A stretch of DNA of 37,544 nt, from assembly GCA_002296655.1 (NCBI GenBank), contig DBIN01000033.1:1-37544 (forward strand), in the 5' to 3' direction. Below the pieces are notes generated by a model. The model did no database searches. It was not told the DNA's origin and saw only the letters and a list, made by a program, of their open reading frames with translations. Each line of letters starts with the position of its first letter. Positions within the stretch are counted from its first letter, which is position 1. Positions 17,316-29,078 of the stretch are shown one piece after another. The DNA is from Acinetobacter sp. UBA801 (lineage in GTDB: Bacteria; Pseudomonadota; Gammaproteobacteria; Pseudomonadales; Moraxellaceae). Position numbers and translations under genes: made by a program.

Positions 17316-18112
17316 GCCATCGTTCTGACTTTTTGCACGCTAAAAATCACCGTAAAAATGATTGCCATAGTCATCACAATGCTTAAACCTGTCGAAATAT
17401 TCAAGCCTGCGCTTGACCATAAACCTACGCTGACTGCAATTTGTGCCACAATAAACGCCCAAATCACCATTTGCTTAGGCGAGTGAGCCAATAAACGTGC
17501 GGTTAAGGCAGGAATCACCAACAATGCACCCATTAATAAAGAGCCGACTGCACGTAAAGCCAATACCGTAAATAATGCCAATAACAACATAAAAATCAGA
17601 CGTTGCCATTGTGCATTCACGCCTTCACTGACCGCAATATCAGGGTCAATTGCAATTTGAATTTGTCCTTGCCAAAATTTGTAGAGTACCGTTAAGGCTG
17701 CAATAATGACCAAAGCAAATACAGGTAAATCTGCCCATGAAATGGTGAGTAAATCGCCAAATAAATAGCTCAGCAATTCAGGACGTAAACTCGGAATATG
17801 CTGAATAAAGAGTAAACCTGAACAGAGCAAGGTTGCAGAGCAGAGCGCCAATAATGCATCATTTGGCAACCGTGGATCATGTAAAATCCACAAAACACCT
17901 ACTAATAATAATGCCAAGAATGTCACGCCCAGCCACAGAGGTAAACTTAACGCACCTGCAATCGCCACACCCAATAGAGTGCCATGTGCCATGGTATCGG
18001 CAAAAAAGGACATGCGTCGCCAAAGCATTAAACAGCCAAGTGGGGCGGTCAAAAATACCAATAAACTGCCCATGATCCATGCAGGTAACAGCAAGTGTAG
18101 CCAATCCATCAT
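17312..18112 (-). CDS. znuB: ZnuB, zinc ABC transporter permease
   Basis: Membrane subunit of the high-affinity zinc importer ZnuABC (ABC-3 family). 266 residues with about eight to nine hydrophobic helices and the family block MLWRRMSFFADTMAHGTLLGVA near residues 28-50. AVSEGVN sits in the loop that contacts the ATPase, and the block LRAVGSLLMGALLVIPALTARLL is typical of the family. Its start lies four bases after the znuC stop, so the two are translationally close within the zur-znuC-znuB operon. It is convergent with the small membrane protein gene. Confidence 0.95.
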   Translation of the reverse strand: MMDWLHLLLPAWIMGSLLVFLTAPLGCLMLWRRMSFFADTMAHGTLLGVAIAGALSLPLWLGVTFLALLLVGVLWILHDPRLPNDALLALCSATLLCSGLLFIQHIPSLRPELLSYLFGDLLTISWADLPVFALVIIAALTVLYKFWQGQIQIAIDPDIAVSEGVNAQWQRLIFMLLLALFTVLALRAVGSLLMGALLVIPALTARLLAHSPKQMVIWAFIVAQIAVSVGLWSSAGLNISTGLSIVMTMAIIFTVIFSVQKVRTMA

Positions 18113-18115
18113 GGG

Positions 18116-18904
18116 TTAAGCTTCCGATTCAGGGTGAATATGAGGACGTGAATCATGCTGACAAGGCTCGGCAAGGTCACCATGCGCGCAGTGATCATGA
18201 TGATGTTGATAGAACACCCGATTGGTTCCAAAAATGGCTTGATATTCAGGGTGTTGTTGCACATTCTCGGGCAAGCCGCTACAGCAAATGTGTTTATTTA
18301 AACATACCACACGGTGCGTGCCTTGCATGACCCATTGCAAATCATGCGACACCATCAACACCGCACAGCCATATTTTCTTGGTAAGTTGCGCACATAGTC
18401 ATACAGTTCAGCTTCGGACTGAATATCTAGTCCTTGCATTGGCTCATCCAGTACCAAAATATCGGGTTGACGCAATAAAGCGCGTGCCAGTAAAACCCGC
18501 TGCCGCTCACCACCTGACAGTTGTTGTACTTTCGAATCTTGCAGTTTGGCAATTCCGGTATCGCGGATAATTTCTGCTTTAATTGCGTTTGGACATTTTT
18601 CTAAGGCCAGTAAATCTTTCACTCTTAAAGGCAAGCTGTGTGAAGGATTAAACTTTTGCGGTACATAAGAAAAGGTTAGTTTACGAGCATTTACTCGCTT
18701 GCCTGCATTTGGTTTTACAATGCCAAGCAAGACTTTAATTAAAGTCGATTTTCCTGCACCATTGGGGCCAATTAGCGTGACAATTTCACGCGCATGCAAT
18801 TCAAAATCGACATTTTTTAAAATATCGCGCTCATCAATGCGCACCTGAATATTGTGCAAGGCGATGAGTGGTGCAGTGGTTATTTGCTGTTGCACTGCTG
18901 ACAT
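18116..18904 (-). CDS. znuC: ZnuC, zinc ABC transporter ATPase with His-rich tail
   Basis: ATPase of the zinc importer. Walker A GPNGAGKST at residues 46-54, Q-loop in YVPQKF (Q83), signature LSGGERQR at 129-136, Walker B ILVLDEP near 149-155, and a conserved His in MVSHDLQWV. The last 29 residues (from 234) are unusual: HHHDHC, then further His and Cys up to HIHPESEA, a likely zinc-binding tail. The start lies inside zur: the two genes overlap by 25 bases, consistent with translational coupling. 262 residues. Confidence 0.95.
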   Translation of the reverse strand: MSAVQQQITTAPLIALHNIQVRIDERDILKNVDFELHAREIVTLIGPNGAGKSTLIKVLLGIVKPNAGKRVNARKLTFSYVPQKFNPSHSLPLRVKDLLALEKCPNAIKAEIIRDTGIAKLQDSKVQQLSGGERQRVLLARALLRQPDILVLDEPMQGLDIQSEAELYDYVRNLPRKYGCAVLMVSHDLQWVMQGTHRVVCLNKHICCSGLPENVQQHPEYQAIFGTNRVFYQHHHDHCAHGDLAEPCQHDSRPHIHPESEA

Positions 18905-19374
18905 TTTCCAGAAATCTCAATAATGCTGTGATGCGGGCTAAAGTGGTCAGAAACTGCCAATTGATCCAGTTGCTCTAATAAAGCTTGCGCTGAAGCTTCT
19001 TTAACGACTTTACATTCCGTACAGATCAAAAATGCCGCTTGGTGTCCTTCGCGTGGATGACAACAAGGAATATAGGCATTGATTGAAGTCAAACGGTGAA
19101 TTAGTCCTTTTTCCAGTAAAAAATCCAAAGTACGGTACACCGTTGGCGGTGCCGCAGGACGATCAGACTCACTTTTAATTTTCGCCAATAAATCATAAGC
19201 ACCCATTGGTGCAGATGCCTTGAGAATGAGTTCCAACACTTCTTTACGTAGCGGTGTTAAACGAGCGCCTGTTGCCACACATAAACTTTCAGCTTCGGCA
19301 AGACGTTGATTGACATTGTGATGGTCGTGAACGCCATGTAATGCATTGTGATGCTCGTGCGAACATAAGCTCAT
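18880..19374 (-). CDS. zur: Zur, zinc-responsive Fur-family repressor
   Basis: Represses zinc-uptake genes when zinc is sufficient. About 164 residues: an N-terminal His-rich extension (CSHEHHNALHGVHDHHN), a winged helix with the Fur-family recognition pattern (LTPLRKEVLEL ... PPTVYRTLDFLLEKGLIHRL), and a dimerisation domain with structural zinc cysteines ICTEC and KCQQC at the C-terminus. ATG 19374 is preceded by GGGGTGG; GTG 19380 is an alternative start that adds two residues. First gene of zur-znuC-znuB, so Zur probably controls its own synthesis through the palindrome at 19468-19482. Confidence 0.93.
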   Translation of the reverse strand: MSLCSHEHHNALHGVHDHHNVNQRLAEAESLCVATGARLTPLRKEVLELILKASAPMGAYDLLAKIKSESDRPAAPPTVYRTLDFLLEKGLIHRLTSINAYIPCCHPREGHQAAFLICTECKVVKEASAQALLEQLDQLAVSDHFSPHHSIIEISGKCQQCNSK

Positions 19375-19467
19375 AGCCACCCCAGTTGAACTTTAAAAGA
19401 AAAACGACAGTAAATCTTAGCATGAAGCGTAATCAGTTTCGATTATACGTAGGTATTTTTATGAATT

Positions 19468-19482
19468 TGTTATATTATAACA
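19468..19482. promoter_or_regulatory. Zur box between zur and znuA
   Basis: TGTTATA-T-TATAACA is a perfect 7-1-7 palindrome and matches the core of the gammaproteobacterial Zur site. It lies 94 bp from the zur start and 28 bp from the znuA start, placed to repress both divergent units. Confidence 0.88.
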
Positions 19483-19509
19483 TTTATCGATTTTTCGTGA
19501 TATGCCGCA

Positions 19510-20349
19510 ATGTTTCGTTTATTTAGTTTCTGTTTATTAGCGTTATGCAGTTCTGTCAGCATGGCGCAGGCTTTGGTGGTGTCTACGCATCCTATCTATT
19601 TGATTGCCCAAAAAGTCACGCAAAATATCGAAACACCCACGTTATTACTAGCAGATCAAACAGGGCATGATGTATCGCTCACGCCTGCACATCGTAAAAC
19701 CATCCAAGATGCGGGTTTAATGATTTGGCTAGGTAAAGCACATGAAGCACCGCTAGAACGTGTATTACATCAAAATCCTAAAGCGATTGCTTTATTAGAT
19801 GCGGGCATTATCAAAACTTTGCCGCAGCGTTCAGAGCGTGGTTTAGCATTAAAAAATACGGTAGACAGCCATGTTTGGCTAGACCCAAACAATGCGGTGC
19901 GTATAGGTTTCTTTATTGCCGCACTGCGTTCTCAGCAAATGCCTGAGCATCGTGATGCTTATTGGAACAACGCACGTGCCTTTGCGCAGAGTTTATACAA
20001 AAGTGCAAGTCAGTTTCAGACTCAAACTGCAGCACAGCCATATTGGGCCTATCACGATGCCTATCAATATTTAGAACGTGCCCTGAATTTAAAATTTGCA
20101 GGCTCATTGACCAATGATCCGCATATTGCCCCAACGGTTGCTCAAATCAAATATTTGAACGATCATCGCCCAAATCCAAAAATGTGCCTGCTTGCTGAAG
20201 GACATGCCAGTAAAAATCAGTATATGAAATTGAATCCAATTGTGTTTCAAAAGGTCGATGAAAGCATGCGCGGCGCAGATGATTTTGTGCAAGCTTGGCA
20301 GCAATTAGCCAAACAAACTAAGGCTTGTGTATTAAATGCACGAAAATGA
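19510..20349 (+). CDS. znuA: ZnuA, periplasmic zinc-binding protein
   Basis: Substrate-binding protein of the ZnuABC importer (cluster A-I). 279 residues with a signal peptide of about 19 residues (MFRLFSFCLLALCSSVSMAQA). Three zinc-ligand histidines line up: H53 in QTGHDVSL, H121 in DSHVWLDP and H182 in AYHDAYQYLE. The His/Asp-rich loop that enterobacterial ZnuA carries between the first two ligands is missing; the segment here is QRSERGLALKNTVDS. Two Cys late in the protein (KMCLLAEGH, TKACVLNA) could form a disulfide. ATG 19510 lies just behind the Zur box. Confidence 0.94.
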   Translation: MFRLFSFCLLALCSSVSMAQALVVSTHPIYLIAQKVTQNIETPTLLLADQTGHDVSLTPAHRKTIQDAGLMIWLGKAHEAPLERVLHQNPKAIALLDAGIIKTLPQRSERGLALKNTVDSHVWLDPNNAVRIGFFIAALRSQQMPEHRDAYWNNARAFAQSLYKSASQFQTQTAAQPYWAYHDAYQYLERALNLKFAGSLTNDPHIAPTVAQIKYLNDHRPNPKMCLLAEGHASKNQYMKLNPIVFQKVDESMRGADDFVQAWQQLAKQTKACVLNARK

Positions 20350-20427
20350 TGCGTTTTTTAAGCAAAATTGAAATATGACAATTCCAAGACAAACATGCAA
20401 AAAAACACGACTAAGGTCGGGAAACGA

Positions 20428-20456
20428 TTGCATGTTCAGGGGGCTAACTCTATAAT
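20428..20456 (+). promoter_or_regulatory. sigma70-type promoter of the atp operon
   Basis: TTGCAT (20428-20433), 17-bp spacer, perfect TATAAT (20451-20456). The predicted start of transcription near 20463 leaves about 60 bases of leader before atpI. Confidence 0.8.
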
Positions 20457-20521
20457 GCCTGCGATAAAAAACGATCATCAGTTGAACTTGTCAAGCATTA
20501 ATGCTGTGAGTGGATAAAAAA

Positions 20522-20920
20522 ATGAGCCGAACTAGTCGCTTGATTGACCGACGATTAGCTAAAGCTTTGGTCTTCTTACAAGCATTCATGATTCCTGTTT
20601 CAGCCCTGATAGCGTGGGTCTTGAAAGACTCAACGGCTGCCTTAAGCGCTGCACTTGGTGCGAGTGTTTGTTGGTTGGCAAGTTGTTATTTTTCATGGCA
20701 GTCGTTTCGAGCAGCAGGTGCACGAGCGTCCAGACAGGTTCTTTCGAACATGTATAGAGGAATGCTCGGTAAGTTTGCAATCGTGATCGTAGGATTCATT
20801 TTAATTTTAAGCAATGTACAGCCGTTATCCCCGGTGGCATTGTTTTGTGGTTTTATGCTCGTTCAAAGCATGTCGTGGGTTGCGCCATTTTGGGTGTCAC
20901 GATTACAAAAACGAGTCTAA
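20522..20920 (+). CDS. atpI: AtpI, ATP synthase subunit I
   Basis: Small hydrophobic protein that assists assembly of the c-ring and, in some species, magnesium supply to the synthase; not part of the final complex. About 132 residues with four hydrophobic helices. ATG 20522 (MSRTSRLIDRR) has GAGTGG about six bases upstream; GTG 20510 would add four residues (MDKK). First gene of the atp operon, 103 bases before atpB, which is the usual place. Sequence conservation in this family is low, so the identity rests largely on size, topology and position. Confidence 0.85.
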   Translation: MSRTSRLIDRRLAKALVFLQAFMIPVSALIAWVLKDSTAALSAALGASVCWLASCYFSWQSFRAAGARASRQVLSNMYRGMLGKFAIVIVGFILILSNVQPLSPVALFCGFMLVQSMSWVAPFWVSRLQKRV

Positions 20921-21020
20921 ACGCAGCAAAAATTGAAAAGTTTTTCAGGAATAGGCGAGATATCAAGCAGCACGCGATGTTCGTTTATTCTATTAGTTTT
21001 TTTACATTGACCAGGTGTGA

Positions 21021-21899
<879 letters not shown>

Positions 21900-21975
21900 T
21901 GGTATTGCCTGACTATCACTGGATGGTTGGGCACACAATTTTTTAACTTAATTTGGTATAAAACCTAACCTCTGA

Positions 21976-22230
<255 letters not shown>

Positions 22231-22269
22231 TCAGCTTAATTCCGAAATTCACTATTTGAGGAATTTGCA

Positions 22270-22740
22270 ATGAATATCAACCTCACATTGTTTGGCCAAG
22301 CGATTGCATTTGCGATTTTCGTCGCATTCTGCATGAAGTTTGTATGGCCACCACTAATCAATGCGATTAGTGAGCGTCAGCGTCGTATTGCTGACGGCTT
22401 AAATGCAGCTGAAAAAGCCAAAGCTGATCTTGCCGATGCGCAAGCTCAAGTAAAGGCTGAATTGGATGCAGCTAAAGCACAAGCGGCTCAATTGATCGAA
22501 CAAGCGAATCGTCGTGCAGCACAATTGGTAGAAGAAGCGCGTACCCAAGCATCTGCTGAAGGTGAGCGTATTCGTCAACAAGCGAAAGAAGCTGTTGATA
22601 CAGAAATCAATGCTGCTCGCGAAGAATTACGTCAACAAGTAGCTGCGCTTGCAGTAGCTGGTGCAGAGAAAATTCTTAGCCAGCAAGTTGACGCAGAAGC
22701 TCACAATGCCATGCTGACTCAGCTGGCTGCTAAACTTTAA
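22270..22740 (+). CDS. atpF: AtpF, ATP synthase Fo subunit b
   Basis: Peripheral-stalk subunit. 156 residues, the usual length: one N-terminal membrane helix (about residues 5-26, ending in [10 protein letters not shown]) followed by a long charged, alanine-rich helix ([20 protein letters not shown] onwards) that dimerises as a right-handed coiled coil. GAGGAA about eight bases before ATG 22270. Confidence 0.97.
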   Translation: MNINLTLFGQAIAFAIFVAFCMKFVWPPLINAISERQRRIADGLNAAEKAKADLADAQAQVKAELDAAKAQAAQLIEQANRRAAQLVEEARTQASAEGERIRQQAKEAVDTEINAAREELRQQVAALAVAGAEKILSQQVDAEAHNAMLTQLAAKL

Positions 22741-22754
22741 GAGAGAGGCAGATT

Positions 22755-23291
22755 ATGGCTGAACTCTTGACGTTGGCACGCCCCTACGCTAAAGCAGCAT
22801 TTGCTTACGCTTCTGAGCAAGGTGCAACCGACAATTGGTCAACAGCACTTAACTTGCTCAGTGCTGCGGTGCAAGACGAAGCATTTTCAGCTTACTTAAA
22901 TCGCCCTGAGCTTACGCCTGCTGAGCAGGTGAGTATTCTTGCCAAAATTTTAGGTGAAGACCAAACTGCAGCATTGTCAAACTTTTTGACATTGCTTGCT
23001 GAAAACAACCGTTTGGCTTTGCTTCCTGAAATTCAAGCAGAATATGAACAGCTCAAATCACAGAATAACAATACTGTGGATGTTGTGATTGAATCAGCAT
23101 TCCCATTGACTTCTGTACAAGAACAAATTCTTGCTCAAGCGTTAGAAAAACGTTTCGCTGCGGCAGTAAATGTTTCTGTAGAAGTGAACCCAGCGTTAAT
23201 TGCGGGTGTGGTTATTCGTGCAGGCGACCAAGTGATAGATGATTCTGCGCTTAACAAGCTTGAAAAAATGCGGACACGTCTTTTAGCTTAA
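22755..23291 (+). CDS. atpH: AtpH, ATP synthase F1 subunit delta
   Basis: Connects the peripheral stalk to the top of the alpha-beta hexamer. 178 residues. The N-terminal helical bundle begins with the conserved [13 protein letters not shown], and the C-terminal signature is [30 protein letters not shown]. It starts 14 bases after the atpF stop behind AGAGAGG. Confidence 0.97.
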   Translation: MAELLTLARPYAKAAFAYASEQGATDNWSTALNLLSAAVQDEAFSAYLNRPELTPAEQVSILAKILGEDQTAALSNFLTLLAENNRLALLPEIQAEYEQLKSQNNNTVDVVIESAFPLTSVQEQILAQALEKRFAAAVNVSVEVNPALIAGVVIRAGDQVIDDSALNKLEKMRTRLLA

Positions 23292-23331
23292 TTGCGAAGA
23301 CTGAACTAATAAAAGATTGAGGTATAGCGCA

Positions 23332-24876
23332 ATGCAACAACTGAATCCATCCGAGATCAGTGCGCTCATTAAACAGCGTATCGGCGATCTGGACACCAGC
23401 GCGACCGCTAAAAACGAAGGTACCATTGTTATGGTATCCGACGGTATTGTGCGCATTCACGGCCTTGCTGATGCAATGTACGGTGAAATGATCGAATTCG
23501 ACGGCGGCTTATTTGGTATGGCACTGAACCTAGAACAGGATTCAGTGGGCGTCGTTGTTTTAGGTAACTACTTAAGCCTTCAAGAAGGTCAAAAAGCTCG
23601 TTGCACAGGTCGTGTATTAGAAGTTCCGGTTGGTCCTGAACTTTTAGGCCGTGTGGTAGATGCTTTGGGTAACCCAATTGATGGTAAAGGCCCTATTGAT
23701 GCAAAATTAACTGATGCTGTTGAAAAAGTAGCACCAGGCGTAATTTGGCGTCAATCAGTGGATCAACCTGTTCAAACTGGTTATAAATCAGTAGATACAA
23801 TGATCCCTGTAGGCCGTGGTCAACGTGAGTTGATTATTGGTGACCGTCAAACTGGTAAAACAGCAATGGCGATCGATGCGATCATCGCTCAGAAAAACTC
23901 TGGCATTAAGTGTGTGTACGTAGCAATTGGTCAAAAACAATCGACTATCGCAAACGTTGTGCGCAAGCTAGAAGAAACTGGCGCTATGGCGTATACAACT
24001 GTTGTTGCAGCAGCAGCGGCAGATCCAGCAGCAATGTTGTATCTTGCTCCGTACTCTGGCTGTACAATGGGTGAATACTTCCGTGACCGTGGTGAAGACG
24101 CGCTTATCATTTATGATGACTTGTCTAAACAAGCTGTTGCGTATCGTCAAATTTCATTGCTTTTACGTCGTCCACCAGGTCGTGAAGCGTATCCAGGTGA
24201 CGTGTTCTATCTACACTCGCGTCTACTTGAACGTGCTTCTCGTGTATCTGCTGACTACGTTGAGAAATTCACTAACGGTGAAGTTAAAGGTCAAACTGGT
24301 TCTTTAACTGCATTGCCGATTATTGAAACTCAAGCAGGTGACGTATCTGCATTCGTACCAACCAACGTAATTTCGATTACAGATGGTCAGATCTTCTTAG
24401 AAACATCATTATTCAACGCAGGTATCCGTCCTGCTGTGAACGCGGGTATTTCTGTATCGCGTGTTGGTGGTTCTGCTCAAACTAAGATCATCAAAAAATT
24501 GTCTGGTGGTATCCGTACCGCTTTGGCGCAATACCGTGAATTGGCAGCGTTTGCTCAGTTCGCTTCTGACCTTGACGAAGCAACTCGTAAGCAACTTGAA
24601 CATGGTCAACGTGTAACTGAGTTAATGAAGCAGAAACAATATGCGCCATACTCAATTGCCGACCAAGCTGTTTCAGTTTATGCATCTAACGAAGGCTATA
24701 TGGCTGACGTAGAAGTGAAGAAAATCGTAGACTTTGATGCTGCGTTAATCTCTTACTTCCGTTCAGAACATGCTGCGTTAATGCAACAAATCGATGAAAC
24801 TGGTGATTTCAACAAAGACATCGAAGCTGCAATCAAAGCAGGTATTGAAAGCTTTAAAGCGACTCAAACTTACTAA
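23332..24876 (+). CDS. atpA: AtpA, ATP synthase F1 subunit alpha
   Basis: Regulatory nucleotide-binding subunit of F1. 514 residues from ATG 23332 ([20 protein letters not shown]). The Walker A is GDRQTGKTA near residue 170, the visible family block is [15 protein letters not shown] downstream of it, and the ATP synthase alpha/beta signature [11 protein letters not shown] is present. An apparent in-frame TTG at 23317 lies inside the TTGAGGT ribosome site and is not the start. An 83-base gap to atpG contains a hairpin. Confidence 0.98.
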   Translation: MQQLNPSEISALIKQRIGDLDTSATAKNEGTIVMVSDGIVRIHGLADAMYGEMIEFDGGLFGMALNLEQDSVGVVVLGNYLSLQEGQKARCTGRVLEVPVGPELLGRVVDALGNPIDGKGPIDAKLTDAVEKVAPGVIWRQSVDQPVQTGYKSVDTMIPVGRGQRELIIGDRQTGKTAMAIDAIIAQKNSGIKCVYVAIGQKQSTIANVVRKLEETGAMAYTTVVAAAAADPAAMLYLAPYSGCTMGEYFRDRGEDALIIYDDLSKQAVAYRQISLLLRRPPGREAYPGDVFYLHSRLLERASRVSADYVEKFTNGEVKGQTGSLTALPIIETQAGDVSAFVPTNVISITDGQIFLETSLFNAGIRPAVNAGISVSRVGGSAQTKIIKKLSGGIRTALAQYRELAAFAQFASDLDEATRKQLEHGQRVTELMKQKQYAPYSIADQAVSVYASNEGYMADVEVKKIVDFDAALISYFRSEHAALMQQIDETGDFNKDIEAAIKAGIESFKATQTY

Positions 24877-24918
24877 TTTAGCATTGGCTAGTTAGAGGTT
24901 TGGTTCACGGAATCAACC

Positions 24919-24944
24919 TTCGGAAGCCTGAAAGGGCTTTCGAA
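24919..24944 (+). other. intercistronic hairpin between atpA and atpG
   Basis: TTCGGAAGCCT (24919-24929), GAAA tetraloop, GGGCTTTCGAA (24934-24944): 11 pairs including two G-T wobbles. There is no T-run, so it is not a terminator. It lies 16 bases before the atpG start and may affect mRNA stability or atpG translation. Confidence 0.6.
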
Positions 24945-24959
24945 TACTAGGTTAAGCGT

Positions 24960-25829
24960 ATGGCAAATTTAAAAGAAATTCGCGCCAAAGTTGCTAGTAT
25001 CAAGAGCACGCAAAAGATTACTCGCGCGATGCAAATGGTTGCTGCTTCTAAGATGCGTCGTGCGCAAGAGCGCATGGCTCAAGGCCGTCCGTATGCCGAA
25101 AATATGCACCGTGTAATTGCTCATTTGGTACAGGCGAACCCTGAATACAAACACCGTTATATGATTGAACGCCCAGTTAAGCGCGTTGGTTATATCATTG
25201 TGTCTTCAGATCGTGGTTTAGCCGGTGGCTTGAACATTAACTTGTTCAAGAAAGTTGTAAAGCATGTACAGCAACAACAAGAGCAGTCAATTGAAGTTCA
25301 GTTTGCTTTAATTGGTCAAAAAGCGGTTTCGTTTTTTAAAAACTACGGCGGTAAAGTGCTTGGTGCAACTACAAACGTAGGTGATGCGCCAAGTCTTGAA
25401 CAGTTATCTGGTTCTGTGCAAGTGATGTTAGATGCGTACGATAAAGGCGAGTTAGATCGCATTTACCTCGTGTCAAACGGCTTTGTCAATGCCATGACTC
25501 AAGATCAGAAAATCGAACAACTTGTTCCTTTAGCAGCTGCTGAAGAAAACAAGACTCTTAACCGTCAATACGGTTGGGACTATATCTATGAACCAGAAGC
25601 TGAAGAGCTGTTAAATGGTTTATTGGTTCGTTACATCGAGTCTATGGTTTATCAAGGTGTGATTGAAAACATCGCATGTGAACAGTCTGCACGTATGGTT
25701 GCAATGAAAGCTGCAACAGATAACGCAGGTGAACTGATCAAGAGCCTACAACTTATTTATAACAAGCTGCGTCAAGCCGCGATTACTCAGGAAATTTCTG
25801 AAATCGTTGGTGGTGCCGCTGCCGTTTAA
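24960..25829 (+). CDS. atpG: AtpG, ATP synthase F1 subunit gamma
   Basis: Central rotor shaft. 289 residues with the long terminal helices that form the coiled coil: N-terminal [20 protein letters not shown] and C-terminal [20 protein letters not shown] then [20 protein letters not shown]. The globular middle has [14 protein letters not shown] 24960 has only a modest site (AGG, about eight bases upstream) behind the hairpin. Confidence 0.98.
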   Translation: MANLKEIRAKVASIKSTQKITRAMQMVAASKMRRAQERMAQGRPYAENMHRVIAHLVQANPEYKHRYMIERPVKRVGYIIVSSDRGLAGGLNINLFKKVVKHVQQQQEQSIEVQFALIGQKAVSFFKNYGGKVLGATTNVGDAPSLEQLSGSVQVMLDAYDKGELDRIYLVSNGFVNAMTQDQKIEQLVPLAAAEENKTLNRQYGWDYIYEPEAEELLNGLLVRYIESMVYQGVIENIACEQSARMVAMKAATDNAGELIKSLQLIYNKLRQAAITQEISEIVGGAAAV

Positions 25830-25843
25830 CATTATTAGTTTGA

Positions 25844-27253
<1,410 letters not shown>

Positions 27254-27280
27254 TTAGCAGCTCTAATTTAGGAGATTCTC

Positions 27281-27700
27281 ATGGCGACTATGCAATGTGA
27301 TGTTGTAAGTGTAAAAGAGTCTTTGTACTCGGGCACTGTGACTATGCTAATTGCAAAAGGTGCTGGCGGTGAACTCGGTATTATGCCGGGTCACGCACCA
27401 CTGGTAACTTTGCTTCAGCCGGGTGCAATCCGCGTTCTGCTGGAAAATGGTACAGAAGAATTAATCTATGTATCTGGTGGTGTTCTAGAAGTTCAACCGC
27501 ATGTTGTTACGATTCTTGCAGATACTGCAGTTCGTGCAGAAAACTTAGATGAAGCGGCAATTATTGAAGCGCGTAAACACGCTGAACAATTGTTGGCAAA
27601 TCAAAAGAGCGATTTGGACTCTGCTGCTGCTTTGGCTGCTTTGGCTGAAACTGCTGCACAGTTGGAAACTATCCGCAAAATCAAAAACCGTGCAATGTAA
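27281..27700 (+). CDS. atpC: AtpC, ATP synthase F1 subunit epsilon
   Basis: Rotor subunit that inhibits ATP hydrolysis through its C-terminal helices. 139 residues: N-terminal beta-sandwich with GELGIMPGHAPLVTLLQPG, then a helical hairpin from about residue 88 (DEAAIIEARKHAEQLLANQK). Last gene of the operon, 27 bases after atpD; a strong terminator follows at once. Confidence 0.97.
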   Translation: MATMQCDVVSVKESLYSGTVTMLIAKGAGGELGIMPGHAPLVTLLQPGAIRVLLENGTEELIYVSGGVLEVQPHVVTILADTAVRAENLDEAAIIEARKHAEQLLANQKSDLDSAAALAALAETAAQLETIRKIKNRAM

Positions 27701-27717
27701 TTGCTGGTTTAAGAATG

Positions 27718-27748
27718 AAAAAAGCCACTCGAAAGAGTGGCTTTTTTT
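27718..27748. terminator. bidirectional terminator between atpC and the lipoprotein gene
   Basis: Perfect 13-bp stem AAAAAAGCCACTC (27718-27730) / GAGTGGCTTTTTT (27735-27747) with a GAAA tetraloop and a T-run on either strand, so it can end atpC and the convergent lipoprotein transcript. Confidence 0.95.
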
Positions 27749-27779
27749 ATGCTATTTGGAATTGAAGCCTTACATTTGC

Positions 27780-28376
27780 TTAAGATGCGGTATTGGTGGT
27801 TTCAGTTAGCTGATTCGACTCACCTTGTAAAATCATCGCCGCCAGTTTGAGCATTTCAGTTTGAATATTCCCCATTTGCTGTTCCAGTTTTTTAAAGTCC
27901 ACTTTGCTTAAATCGACTTGACCATTTAAAAATGGCGAAGCCAAAACTTGCTGATTAGCGGTCAATAAGTTTTGACGGATGGTATCAATTTCCTGTGTTT
28001 TTAAGTCTAGGCTGCTTAGTGTTTGATTAAAGCCTTGTAATTGCTGTTGTAATTGAGTCGCTAAAATTTGCAATTGTTGTGGATCTTGCGCATCTAAAGC
28101 GGTTTGCAACTCAGACTTGGTTTGATTCAATTGTTCGATATATTGACCTGCTTTAAGCTGTAAATCAGCTACATCACGCACAATATAGAACATATTACCA
28201 CTGCTTAATGGGGCACTTGTTGTATTTTCAGTGCGATTAGATGTTGCGTTGGAATCATCTTGGTCTGTTGTAGGCGTTTGTGCCGTGTTCATTTGATCAC
28301 AGGCGCTGAGTAGAAAGGCAGAACTCAATAGTGCAAACGGAAGTAGTGCCTTCGAAGATACATTTTTCATATTCAT
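27780..28376 (-). CDS. predicted lipoprotein, Gln-rich and coiled-coil
   Basis: Function not recognised. 198 residues with a lipoprotein signal: basic start (MNMKNVSSK), hydrophobic core, lipobox LLSAC with the lipidated Cys near residue 26, followed by Asp so retention signals cannot be judged with confidence. A low-complexity Thr/Ser/Asn linker (about 30-58) is followed by a helical region rich in Gln and Leu (about 70-185, e.g. LQILATQLQQQLQGFNQTL), probably coiled coil. ATG 28376 or ATG 28370 could be the start; neither has a good ribosome site. Convergent with atpC. Confidence 0.75.
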   Translation of the reverse strand: MNMKNVSSKALLPFALLSSAFLLSACDQMNTAQTPTTDQDDSNATSNRTENTTSAPLSSGNMFYIVRDVADLQLKAGQYIEQLNQTKSELQTALDAQDPQQLQILATQLQQQLQGFNQTLSSLDLKTQEIDTIRQNLLTANQQVLASPFLNGQVDLSKVDFKKLEQQMGNIQTEMLKLAAMILQGESNQLTETTNTAS

Positions 28377-28475
28377 GTGATTTTGGGTGTTTGATTATAG
28401 TGAATATAAAACGAAAATATGAATAAAAAACAGATTGTTGCAAAGCAATAACAAATATTCGAAGTGTTGTTGAAA

Positions 28476-28510
28476 TGATAAACAGGGATTTGCCGAAGCA
28501 AATTCCCTGT
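28476..28510 (-). terminator. probable terminator of the glutathione peroxidase gene
   Basis: ACAGGGATTTGC (28482-28493) pairs with GCAAATTCCCTGT (28498-28510), 12 pairs with one bulge and a CGAA loop. On the minus strand it is followed by TTTATCATTTC. It starts 23 bases past the stop codon. Confidence 0.65.
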
Positions 28511-28532
28511 ATAAAGCGTTCATTGCCAATCA

Positions 28533-29078
28533 TTATTTGGCGAGTTCTGCTGCAATCGCATCCAAAATACGTGAGTCATCTGCGGTTAAATCTGGGGCAA
28601 AACGCGCCACAACTTCACCTTGTTTATTCACCAAAAACTTTTCAAAGTTCCACAATACTTCAGGTGGTTCGTTTGGAGTTAAGCCGTAATCAACCAGATC
28701 TTTCCACCAAGGGCCTTCACCAATACGTTCAGGAATTGCTTGCGTTAAAGCCGTGTAGAGAGGATGTTTTTCTGCACCCACGACTGGAATTTTAGCAAAC
28801 AATGGAAAACTCACCTGATAATTCAGTGAGCAAAATTCCTGAATTTCTGTATCGCTGCCCGGTTCTTGTGCCAAGAAATCATTCGATGGAAAGGCTAAAA
28901 TTTCTAAGCCTTGTGCCTGTTTTGCTGCGTAGAGTTGCTGTAAGCCTTCGTATTGCGGGGTTAAGCCACATTTTGATGCCACGTTCACGATCAACAACAC
29001 TTTTCCTGCATATTGATTTAATGTGGTTTCCGTACCCTGATTGGTTTTTACTGCAATGTCATAAACTGAAGTGCGCAT
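28533..29078 (-). CDS. btuE: BtuE-type glutathione peroxidase (Cys form)
   Basis: Thiol peroxidase that reduces hydrogen or lipid peroxides with glutathione or thioredoxin. 181 residues, close to Escherichia coli BtuE in length and motifs: NVASKCGLTPQYE with the peroxidatic C37, Q71 in LAQEPGS, and W143-N144 in EVLWNFEKFLV, so the catalytic tetrad is complete. The usual FPCNQF block reads FPSNDF here, so Cys is replaced by Ser at residue 64; C83 in EFCSLNY could serve as resolving Cys. No signal peptide. It is a single gene with a terminator behind it. Confidence 0.92.
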   Translation of the reverse strand: MRTSVYDIAVKTNQGTETTLNQYAGKVLLIVNVASKCGLTPQYEGLQQLYAAKQAQGLEILAFPSNDFLAQEPGSDTEIQEFCSLNYQVSFPLFAKIPVVGAEKHPLYTALTQAIPERIGEGPWWKDLVDYGLTPNEPPEVLWNFEKFLVNKQGEVVARFAPDLTADDSRILDAIAAELAK

